DNA from: Clostridia bacterium
GTDB taxonomy: Bacteria; Bacillota; Clostridia; Oscillospirales; CAG-272
Assembly (NCBI GenBank): GCA_900768535.1
Contig: CAAGDE010000146.1
Location: 1 to 14,170 of the forward strand
DNA length: 14,170 bases
Direction of reading: 5' to 3'
Below the pieces are notes generated by a model that was not told the origin of the DNA, searched no databases, and was given only the letters and a program-made list of their open reading frames with translations. Both the position numbers and the translations under genes were made by a program. Each line of letters begins with the position of its first letter. Position 1 is the first letter of the stretch. Shown one piece after another: positions 8,787 through 14,170 of the stretch.

Positions 8787-8815
8787 GAGGTTGCCTTGCG
8801 TTGCGGGGCAACCTC
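8787..8815 (+). other. Hairpin between the giant protein and lipoprotein genes
   Basis: GAGGTTGCC (8787-8795) pairs perfectly with GGCAACCTC (8807-8815) across an 11-base loop. The following sequence has only one TTTT (8823-8826), so it is a poor terminator. It could reduce read-through or stabilise mRNA ends inside an operon. A smaller hairpin CCGGC/GCCGG (8756-8772) lies just after the giant gene's stop. Confidence 0.5.
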
Positions 8816-8845
8816 GAAGTGATTTTGAGAAAGGGGGGGATCGGG

Positions 8846-10135
8846 ATGCTTTCAAACAGCCGGCGTTTCTGCCGCCTTGCCTGCGGGGCACTGGCGCTTT
8901 CATGCCTGTTCGGTCTTGCCGCCTGCCGCGCAGAGCCTGATGCGCCCCCGTCCGACCCGTCCGTGCGGCTGGTGATCGAATCCGGCAGTCGGACGGTTTC
9001 GTACTCCGACGCCTGGCGTGAGACGGCAGCGACCCGCATCACCGACCTCGCGGCGGAATTTCTGGAGCGGACGCGCGGCTTGCGGCCGGACGGGGCGCTG
9101 CGGCAGGCGCTGACAGAGCGGATCCGGGCGCAGATTCTTCCGCTGTTTGCATCGCTGGCAATCGACGAGACGGAATACGAAGCTCTGCTGGACGCGCTGG
9201 AGAACCGGGTCCGGTCGGACGGCGGGGACTCCGGCACACTGATGCTCGCCTTCCGGCTCTACCGGGACGCGTCCGGCGTTTTGGGTGCCGCCCGGAGCGG
9301 AAAACTGGTCTGCTGCCTCTCCCAAATCTGGCTGGCGGATCGCGCGGAGCAATGCGAGGCACGCTACGAAAAATACGGCTACAGCTGGTACCTGGAGGAC
9401 GCCGAACGGCTCCGGGCACTGCAAAAAGACATGGAAACCGGGCTGGATGCCGGGCAGTTTGCGGAAATGACCGAAATTGTCGCGTGGTTCTGTTCCCTTG
9501 CCGATCTGCGCGGCGGGATCTCCGGGCTCTCGGACGGATCTGTCCTGACCCCGGACGAGCTGGCACTGTCGGTGCGGCGGCTGGCGAACGCTTTCGCCGC
9601 GACAGGGGAGACCCCGGCGCAGTGGCAGATCCCGGCACGTCTGGTGCGCGAGCTGTCCGAAACGGCAACCGGAAAGACCGCCGGGCAGTCGGTGCTACTG
9701 ACCCTGTCCGGAACCGGCTTTTTTACGGAGCTGGCGGGGCTGATGCCACAGTTTTTGAAGCTGTACGCGGCACTGGTCGGGCAGCTGCGCGGCGCGGATT
9801 TGCTGCTTCTCTGCTCGGACACCGCCGCACCGTCGGAGCGGCTTGCCGTCTTCTGCCGTGCGCTTGCGGACTGTGCGGAGACTGCCGCCGCGGTGGATGC
9901 CGGACTGCGGAATTTTGCGCCGTGGGACAGCGCGGACGCGGAAAAGGTGCTGGATCGGGCGGGCTTGCGGGCGGCGTATGCGGATTTCCTCGAACGCTAC
10001 CCGGCGGGGGAGCTGACGACCCTGCTGACGGCGGCACGGGAAGGGGACGCAGCCGCGCAGGCAAGCGCCGTGCGGTCGTACCTGCGCGGCGTGTGCCCCA
10101 CCCTGGCTTTCCTGCTCTTTCAGGAGCGGTCATGA
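8846..10135 (+). CDS. Lipoprotein of unknown function, mostly helical
   Basis: A 429-residue protein starting MLSNSRRF at an ATG preceded by a purine-rich AAGGGGGGG (8831-8839). The open frame extends upstream to 8762, but that part crosses the intergenic hairpin and has no ribosome site. Residues 1-26 form a lipoprotein signal ending in the lipobox LAAC with Cys27, so the mature protein should be lipid-anchored on the outer face of the membrane. The rest is Ala/Leu/Arg/Glu-rich and predicted helical by composition, with several cysteines (for example VCCL near 152-155) and no recognised catalytic motif. It does not look like a periplasmic-binding-protein fold. The gene lies 100 nt after the giant protein with no clear terminator or promoter between, which suggests co-transcription. 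A role as membrane partner of the giant protein is possible but only inferred from position. Confidence 0.82.
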   Translation: MLSNSRRFCRLACGALALSCLFGLAACRAEPDAPPSDPSVRLVIESGSRTVSYSDAWRETAATRITDLAAEFLERTRGLRPDGALRQALTERIRAQILPLFASLAIDETEYEALLDALENRVRSDGGDSGTLMLAFRLYRDASGVLGAARSGKLVCCLSQIWLADRAEQCEARYEKYGYSWYLEDAERLRALQKDMETGLDAGQFAEMTEIVAWFCSLADLRGGISGLSDGSVLTPDELALSVRRLANAFAATGETPAQWQIPARLVRELSETATGKTAGQSVLLTLSGTGFFTELAGLMPQFLKLYAALVGQLRGADLLLLCSDTAAPSERLAVFCRALADCAETAAAVDAGLRNFAPWDSADAEKVLDRAGLRAAYADFLERYPAGELTTLLTAAREGDAAAQASAVRSYLRGVCPTLAFLLFQERS

Positions 10136-10172
10136 GGTGATGCGGGGCGTTGCACGGTACGCTCGCCTGTTT

Positions 10173-10220
10173 CGCCCTCATCCGTCGCTGGCGCGACACC
10201 TTCCCCACCCGGGGGAAGGC
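10173..10220 (-). repeat. Palindromic repeat copy 1 (subtype II, reverse)
   Basis: Reads GCCTTCCCC-GGGGAAGG on the - strand with loop CGGGT, then a GTCGC-GCCA-GCGAC mini hairpin and GGATGAGGGCG. On the + strand the stem 10199-10206/10212-10219 is followed by CTTTT. This copy may therefore act as a weak terminator about 65 bases after the lipoprotein stop. Confidence 0.85.
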
Positions 10221-10228
10221 TTTTGGGA

Positions 10229-10267
10229 CTGTGCGTGGCGTTATGCGGTTCCTCTTAGCAACGGAGA
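10229..10267 (+). repeat. 39-bp dispersed repeat, left copy
   Basis: Begins CTGTGCGTGGCGTTATG and ends CAACGGAGA. It matches 14132-14170 at 35 of 39 positions. It sits directly after palindromic copy 1. No open frame or hairpin explains it. Confidence 0.85.
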
Positions 10268-10350
10268 TCCCGCCTGCTGGCGCCCCGCTGGGGGCGGGGT
10301 TCACTGTGCGGCGTTGTTCGGTTGTCGCGTTCGCCCCTGCACCCGATGTG

Positions 10351-10371
10351 CCGCTTCGCTCAGGATGACAC
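10351..10371 (-). repeat. Possible second repeat family, GTCATCCTGAGCGAAGC type
   Basis: Read on the - strand this gives GTGTCATCCTGAGCGAAGC. I recall that motif as a common intergenic repeat in bacterial genomes that yields spurious CHPERS peptides. Only one copy is in the window, so its repeat status rests on memory. Confidence 0.45.
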
Positions 10372-10430
10372 GGTAGGGCGCCGGGGCGTGGTACCAAATA
10401 TGTTTGGTTCAAATGTTAGCACCGTCCGCC

Positions 10431-10478
10431 CGCCCTCATCCGTCGCTTCGCGCCACCTTCCCCCTCAAAGGGGAAGGC
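10431..10478 (-). repeat. Palindromic repeat copy 2 (subtype I, reverse)
   Basis: Stem CCTTCCCC (10456-10463) with GGGGAAGG (10470-10477), loop CTCAAA. Continues outward into GGGCGGACGGTGCTAACATT on the - strand, the mark of subtype I. Confidence 0.85.
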
Positions 10479-10569
10479 TACTGCGGTGGCTCGTAATTGT
10501 TTGGCACAGCGCCGATTTTCATGCATGATTGAGAAGTAAAACATAAAAGATTATGTACAGCCGAGGGAA

Positions 10570-10617
10570 GCCTTCCCCTTCGAGGGGGAAGGTGGCGCGA
10601 AGCGACGGATGAGGGCG
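10570..10617 (+). repeat. Palindromic repeat copy 3 (subtype I, forward)
   Basis: CCTTCCCC-TTCGAG-GGGGAAGG hairpin, followed by TGGCGCGAAGCGACGG and ATGAGGGCGGG. Pairs with copy 2 as a long inverted repeat, and begins the first unit of the 189-bp duplication. Confidence 0.87.
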
Positions 10618-10694
10618 GGCGGACGGTGCTAACATTCCTTCCGCCACACCGAAATTCAGACACTGTTTCCAAACACAACGGAATCACCGCAGTA

Positions 10695-10742
10695 GCCTTC
10701 CCCCGGGTGGGGAAGGTGGCGCGCCAGCGACGGATGAGGGCG
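10695..10742 (+). repeat. Palindromic repeat copy 4 (subtype II, forward)
   Basis: CCTTCCCC-CGGGT-GGGGAAGG hairpin, then GGCGCGCCAGCGACGG and ATGAGGGCGAAA. It is nearly the reverse complement of copy 1. Confidence 0.87.
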
Positions 10743-10790
10743 AAATCGGCGAGCGCACCCACGTAAGGCACCCTTTCAATCCTGCTTGTC

Positions 10791-10917
10791 ACTTCTCAAT
10801 CATGCTTGTAAATCGGCGCTGCACTGAACAATGTGGAACCGCCGTAGATAGCCTTCCCCTTCGAGGGGGAAGGTGGCGCGAAGCGACGGATGAGGGCGGG
10901 CGGACGATGCTAACATT
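10791..10917. repeat. Right arm of a ~127-bp imperfect inverted repeat with 10412-10537
   Basis: Starts ACTTCTCAATCATGC, passes AAATCGGCGCT and copy 5, and ends GCTAACATT. The reverse complement of 10412-10537 follows the same order. The outer 30 bases (10508-10537 against 10791-10820) match at 28 positions, the middle is diverged, and the palindromic part is nearly identical. Confidence 0.78.
10851..10898 (+). repeat. Palindromic repeat copy 5 (subtype I, forward)
   Basis: Same as copy 3 through the hairpin and GGATGAGGGCGGG. Only the downstream GACGATGC differs from GACGGTGC. Confidence 0.87.
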
Positions 10918-10976
10918 CCTTCCGCCACACCGAAATTCAGACACTGTTTCCAAACACAACGGAATCGCCGCAGGTA

Positions 10977-11024
10977 GCCTTCCCCCGGGTGGGGAAGGTG
11001 GCGCGAAGCGACGGATGAGGGCGA
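10977..11024 (+). repeat. Palindromic repeat copy 6 (subtype II, forward)
   Basis: CCTTCCCC-CGGGT-GGGGAAGG hairpin followed by GGCGCGAAGCGACGG and ATGAGGGCGAAACAGG. It has the subtype II hairpin but the GAAGC mini-loop of subtype I, so it looks like a mosaic. Confidence 0.86.
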
Positions 11025-11094
11025 AACAGGCGAACGCACTTTTTTACGAACACACCGTTTTAACCGTCATAAGCTGATGATCACAGGAGGCTAT

Positions 11095-11769
11095 ATGCTG
11101 ATTGCAACGGATTTGAATAAGCGCTTCGGCGACCGGCAGGTGCTGCGCGGGGTCGGGGTGACCGTGGAGGACGGGGATTTTCTTGCCATCATGGGCGAGA
11201 GCGGGAGCGGAAAGAGCACCTTTCTGAACATCCTTGCCGGCAACCTCCCGGCGGACAGCGGCAGTATCCTCCTGGACGGTCGGGAGCTGGTGGGAATGCC
11301 GGAGCGCGGGCTGGCGGAAATGCGCCGGACGAGCCTGGGATTCGTGTATCAGTCCCTGAACCTGATCCCCGCGCTGAACGGGCAGGACAATATCCTCCTG
11401 CCGCTCTACCTGAATCACGGCGACCTGACGCGCGGCAGGCAGTGGATGAAGGAGCTGGCGGATCGGATGCACATCCGGCATCTGCTGTCCGCCCTCCCGC
11501 GCACCATGTCGGGCGGGGAACAGCAACGGGTCGCCATAGCACGGGCAGTCATCCACCGACCGTCTGTTCTGATGCTGGACGAGCCGACCGGAAGTCTGGA
11601 TCCCGCTTCCGCCGCGGAGGTGATGGAGCTGCTGGTCGGGCTGAACCGCAGACAGGGCGTCAGCGTGCTTGTGGTGACGCACAGCGCGCGGGTGGCGTCC
11701 TACGCGTCCCGTACCGTGGTGCTGTCGGACGGCGTGCTGTCGCCGGTGCAAACGGAGACGGCACCATGA
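11095..11769 (+). CDS. ABC transporter ATP-binding protein, MacB/LolD type
   Basis: A 224-residue nucleotide-binding subunit that should power the FtsX-type permease encoded next to it, on the cytoplasmic side of the membrane. All ABC motifs are intact: Walker A GESGSGKST (34-42), Q-loop VYQSLNL with Gln86, signature MSGGEQQ (138-144), Walker B VLMLDEPT (158-165), D-loop SLDP, and the switch His196 in VVTHS. The length and the FVYQ/LNL wording fit the MacB/LolD/FtsE group rather than nutrient importers. The ATG at 11095 follows a perfect AGGAGG (11085-11090) at 4-base spacing; an in-frame ATG at 11077 has no such site. The stop overlaps the permease start as ATGA. No dedicated promoter is evident, since the upstream region is filled with repeats. 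Confidence 0.95.
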   Translation: MLIATDLNKRFGDRQVLRGVGVTVEDGDFLAIMGESGSGKSTFLNILAGNLPADSGSILLDGRELVGMPERGLAEMRRTSLGFVYQSLNLIPALNGQDNILLPLYLNHGDLTRGRQWMKELADRMHIRHLLSALPRTMSGGEQQRVAIARAVIHRPSVLMLDEPTGSLDPASAAEVMELLVGLNRRQGVSVLVVTHSARVASYASRTVVLSDGVLSPVQTETAP

Positions 11770-14093
11770 GAATGCTCCTGAAGCATTGGCTCCGCACCGC
11801 GCTCCGTGCGCCGCTCCAGCCGCTCTTCATCCTTGTCATTGTCGCGTTCTCCGCCGCCGTTGCGACGGTTTCGTTTCAAACCTCGCAGGCATTCGTCACG
11901 CATTCCCGGTCGGTCCTGACGGCGGATCGGGAGCTGGGGGATATCCTCATCACCCCGCGCGGAGACAGCACGGTGCGGGTGCTTTACGCCGATGACGTGC
12001 AGGACCTGATCGGAGCGGACGGAACGGTCTTCGGCGCCCTGCGGCTTCCGGGGATTCTCCCGGGTGAAGCGCAGGACGAGCCGGTCACGGTCGCGGCGGC
12101 GGATCTTGCCGGGGCGGATGCCTTTTATCGCTTCCGCTACACCGAATACGGGCGGTTTACCGAGGAGAATCTGCCGGCGTCGGCGATTGTTTCCGCAGAC
12201 TTCTCCCGCCGGCATCGACTGCGGGTGGGAATGCCGCTCACGCTCTCCTTTTTCGGCGGGGAATATACCTTTACGGTGCAGGCGATTGCCGAGCCGACAG
12301 GACTGCTCAGCGACAGCGACCTGCTGATCTCCGATGCGCGGATTGCCGGGGAGCTGGCGGATCGTTTTCCGGCGCTCTCCGGGCTGGAGCGGATCGGAAT
12401 TCCCTCCACGCGCCTGGCGGTGCGGCTGAATCCCGGCGCGGACGCATCGGCACTGATGCAGGCGTTGACGGCACATCCCGGCATGGCGGACAAAACCGTG
12501 GTTCTGACCGCCGCGACCGAACGGACACCCTCCTGGATGATGATCCAGCTTCTGTCGGTCTGGCTTCCGGCGGGACTGCTGATCCTTTTGACGGCGCTCC
12601 TGCTGTGGAACGCGCTGAAGCTGCTGTCCTGCCGCCGGAGCACGGAGTATGCGCTGTTCCGGATCTGCGGGGCAAGCCCGGCACAGCTGCAGGGGATGCA
12701 GCTGCTGGAAGGACTGCTGTACGGTCTTGCCGGCGGCGCGGCGGGCGTGTGCCTTGCCGGACGGATCCTTTTGCGGCTGGAGGCGCAGTACGGCTGGGAC
12801 GGGCTCTTTGTGCCGGATCGCACCTGCGTCCTTGTCGGAATGCTGTGGGCGCCGGCGTTCGTGTTGGCATCGGTGGCGCGGCATCTCGCAGTATCGAAAA
12901 AACAGCCCGCGGACGGTGCCCCGGCGCAGCTGCGGGAGACTTCCTCTGCCGCGGCGGCGCTGATCCCTCTGGCGGGCGTGCTTGTCTGCGTTGCCGCGAT
13001 GCTGTTCTTTGGGGTGCCGCTTCGGTATCTGCCTGCCGTGCCGGGCATTTTCCTCTTTCTCTGGTTCGCCTATGCGGCACTGCCCCCGGTACTGCGGCGG
13101 ATTGCGTGTCGGGCGGTGCGGCTGACCGAAAAATGCCGGCGTCCGTCCGCCACCGTCTGGCTGGTGTTTCAGAATCTGCGCAACCGGTTTCCCGCGCGGC
13201 ACACCTGCCGGATTCTGACCCTTTCGCTTGCGCTTTTCCTGACCGTCACCGCCTGTGTCCGGTCGATCAGGACGCAGACCGACTCCATTCTGGACCTCCT
13301 TTCCGCCGACTGCGTGGCGGTAAACGCGAATGACCGGACGGAGGCACTGCTGCGGGAGCAGGATGACATCGGCGCGGTGCTACGGTTCTCCTTTTTCAAC
13401 CGGGTTGACCTTCCCGGCGGCGTGCAGACCATGGGATTTTCCCTGCGGGAGCGGGAGAGCGGCTGTATAAACCGAGACGCCATCCCCCGGCGACTGCCCC
13501 AAGGGACGGAGATTGCGCTTTCCCGTCCGATTGCGGCGCTGCTCGGCGTTGCGGTCGGGGATCCGCTGGAGGTGAAGGTGCAGGGCGTTACCGCCGTGCT
13601 GACCGTGAGCGAGACGATGGAGAGCCGGTTCCCGATCGTGTTTCTGGATGCAGGGGCGCTGGGCTTGCAGGACAACCTGATCTGCGTCCGTTTCCGTGCG
13701 GAGAATGCCCTGCACGATCGGAGCCTGTTCCGTGCGGTGGGCGATCTGATCCGCCCGACGGGATCCGTCCCGGTGGCGTGCGACACGGTATTCGGCACGA
13801 TGCGGCAGACGGTGGAAAGCAACCTGACGCTGCTGCGGGTCTTTTTCGGTGCCGCGGCGGTGATCGCGCCGGTGGGATGCGTGCAGCTTCTCCTGAACCG
13901 GCATCGGGAGCGGAAGCGGGAGCTCCCCGCCTGGCGCGCCGCCGGCATGAGCAACGGCGGCTTTACCGGACTGCGTGCCTGGGAGGTGACGGTGTCCCTG
14001 CTGCTTGCCGCCGTGCTTGCCGTCCCCGTCACCTGCGCACTGTGCCGCCTGCTGCAAACCGTTGCGCAGTCCTTCGGGGTTTCCCTTTTCTGA
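11766..14093 (+). CDS. ABC transporter permease, tandem FtsX type
   Basis: A 775-residue membrane protein that partners with the ATPase just upstream. The ATG lies in the 4-base ATGA overlap and is preceded by GGAG (11754-11757). The frame remains open upstream to 11442, but that part overlaps the ATPase gene. A first membrane helix (about 19-38) is followed by an extracytoplasmic domain to about 250. Then come helices near 258-280, 310-332 and 352-372 (first FtsX module, with the GASPAQLQ turn at Gly302), two linker helices (about 397-440), a helix at 483-501, a second extracytoplasmic domain to about 685, and helices near 690-712 and 737-765. The substrate is unknown; candidates by family are lipoproteins, peptides, antibiotics or envelope stress signals. 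The second module stops 48 residues after its matching Gly727 and seems to lack the last helix. A terminator follows at once. Confidence 0.92.
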   Translation: MRMLLKHWLRTALRAPLQPLFILVIVAFSAAVATVSFQTSQAFVTHSRSVLTADRELGDILITPRGDSTVRVLYADDVQDLIGADGTVFGALRLPGILPGEAQDEPVTVAAADLAGADAFYRFRYTEYGRFTEENLPASAIVSADFSRRHRLRVGMPLTLSFFGGEYTFTVQAIAEPTGLLSDSDLLISDARIAGELADRFPALSGLERIGIPSTRLAVRLNPGADASALMQALTAHPGMADKTVVLTAATERTPSWMMIQLLSVWLPAGLLILLTALLLWNALKLLSCRRSTEYALFRICGASPAQLQGMQLLEGLLYGLAGGAAGVCLAGRILLRLEAQYGWDGLFVPDRTCVLVGMLWAPAFVLASVARHLAVSKKQPADGAPAQLRETSSAAAALIPLAGVLVCVAAMLFFGVPLRYLPAVPGIFLFLWFAYAALPPVLRRIACRAVRLTEKCRRPSATVWLVFQNLRNRFPARHTCRILTLSLALFLTVTACVRSIRTQTDSILDLLSADCVAVNANDRTEALLREQDDIGAVLRFSFFNRVDLPGGVQTMGFSLRERESGCINRDAIPRRLPQGTEIALSRPIAALLGVAVGDPLEVKVQGVTAVLTVSETMESRFPIVFLDAGALGLQDNLICVRFRAENALHDRSLFRAVGDLIRPTGSVPVACDTVFGTMRQTVESNLTLLRVFFGAAAVIAPVGCVQLLLNRHRERKRELPAWRAAGMSNGGFTGLRAWEVTVSLLLAAVLAVPVTCALCRLLQTVAQSFGVSLF

Positions 14094-14095
14094 CC

Positions 14096-14126
14096 AAAAT
14101 CCGTACCCGCCGGGGTGCGGATTTTT
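14096..14126 (+). terminator. Intrinsic terminator after the permease gene
   Basis: AAAATCCGTACCC (14096-14108) pairs with 14113-14125 over 13 positions with one G-U wobble and a GCCG loop. The right arm ends in a run of five T. It starts three bases after the permease stop codon. Confidence 0.9.
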
Positions 14127-14131
14127 GTCTG

Positions 14132-14170
14132 CTGTGCGTGGCGTTATGTAGTACCTCTTAACAACGGAGA
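14132..14170 (+). repeat. 39-bp dispersed repeat, right copy, cut by the window edge
   Basis: Matches 10229-10267 at 35 of 39 positions, right up to the last base of the window. The repeat, and possibly a second palindromic island, may therefore continue beyond it. Confidence 0.82.

Larger units (their letters stand above)
10412..10636. repeat. 225-bp unit with 67-bp terminal inverted repeats
   Basis: Bases 10412-10478 are the reverse complement of 10570-10636 at 66 of 67 positions. The single difference is in the hairpin loop. The 91-base interior is AT-richer than the arms and codes for nothing evident. Each arm contains one subtype-I palindromic unit ending in GCTAACATT outward. The shape is that of a MITE-like or fold-back element, but no target-site duplication is visible at the flanks. 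Confidence 0.72.
10570..10758 (+). repeat. 189-bp composite repeat, first unit
   Basis: Contains copy 3, a spacer (CTAACATTCCTTCCGCCACA and onwards) and copy 4. It matches 10851-11039 with about eight differences by eye, including one 1-base insertion and one 1-base deletion that keep the length equal. The two units start 281 bases apart. Confidence 0.9.
10851..11039 (+). repeat. 189-bp composite repeat, second unit
   Basis: Direct copy of 10570-10758 comprising copies 5 and 6. It ends 55 bases before the ABC ATPase start, so it fills most of that gene's upstream region. Confidence 0.9.
10136..11094. other. Gene-free island of palindromic repeats
   Basis: Nearly one kilobase without a credible gene. 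It is built mostly from six ~48-bp hairpin units and their spacers, listed separately. The short open frames on both strands are translations of these repeats and lack ribosome sites. No convincing promoter for the downstream ABC genes was found. Other small structures are a CCCCGC/GCGGGG hairpin (10283-10299), the perfect ACCAAA-TATG-TTTGGT palindrome (10393-10408), and 20-bp tandem near-repeats at 10776-10815 (TCAATCCTGCTTGT then TCAATCATGCTTGT). Confidence 0.85.

Noticed and set aside
4858..9237. Very long open frame on the - strand across the giant gene and lipoprotein gene (also 1921-4731 on the - strand)
   Set aside because: They are antisense to genes with signal peptides and good ribosome sites. 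Their translations are low-complexity, with no domain or ribosome site. Codon bias of the + strand genes explains the lack of stops.
10529..10557. Possible promoter TTGAGA with TATGTA in the island
   Set aside because: The -10 matches the consensus at only three of six positions, and the spot lies inside the 225-bp fold-back unit far from the ABC start.
10173..11024. CRISPR array
   Set aside because: The copies are in both orientations, spacers differ widely in length or are themselves duplicated, and no cas gene is present.
10137..11077. Several 65-100-codon open frames on both strands in the repeat island
   Set aside because: They translate the palindromic repeats, giving near-identical peptides from duplicated units. 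None has a ribosome site.

Overview
The window looks like a piece of chromosome from a moderately high-GC, low-redundancy Firmicute of the gut Clostridia type (Oscillospiraceae-like). This is inferred from several things seen here: AGGAGG-type ribosome binding sites, perfect TTGACA-17-TATAAT promoters, a signal-peptide surface protein with a Listeria/Bacteroides-type repeat and many CxxC units, and short intergenic palindromic repeats of a kind common in such genomes. No rRNA, tRNA, CRISPR array, transposase, integrase or phage gene was seen. All six genes are on the + strand.

Layout. Bases 1-135 hold two inverted repeats of an intergenic repeat type. A consensus promoter (155-183) drives a CPA2-type cation:proton antiporter (236-1552), closed by a strong intrinsic terminator (1561-1618). 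A second perfect promoter (1638-1666) starts a transcript with a 45-residue peptide gene (1723-1860), then a 2278-residue secreted protein (1909-8745), then probably a 429-residue lipoprotein of unknown function (8846-10135). The giant protein has a signal peptide, an N-terminal beta domain, one InlB/Flg_new-type repeat, two arrays totalling about eleven Cys/His units around a beta domain, a helical region, and a Tyr-rich C-terminal half. It shows no LPXTG, transmembrane or SLH anchor. The C-terminal half is clearly poorer in GC than the N-terminal half.

Bases 10136-11094 form a gene-free island of palindromic repeats. It has six copies of a ~48-bp hairpin unit in two subtypes, a 189-bp direct duplication, a 67-bp near-perfect inverted repeat, and a longer imperfect inverted repeat. 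A 39-bp segment of this island recurs at the right edge of the window.

Bases 11095-14093 encode a MacB/LolD-type ABC ATPase and an FtsX-type permease whose genes overlap by 4 bp, followed by an intrinsic terminator (14096-14126). The permease seems to stop one membrane helix short of a full second FtsX module.

How the genes may work together: peptide, giant protein and lipoprotein share a strand and probably a promoter, and look like a cell-surface module. The ABC unit next door could serve envelope or lipoprotein work, or peptide/drug efflux, but the repeat island separates it from the surface genes and no direct link is visible. The antiporter is an independent unit.
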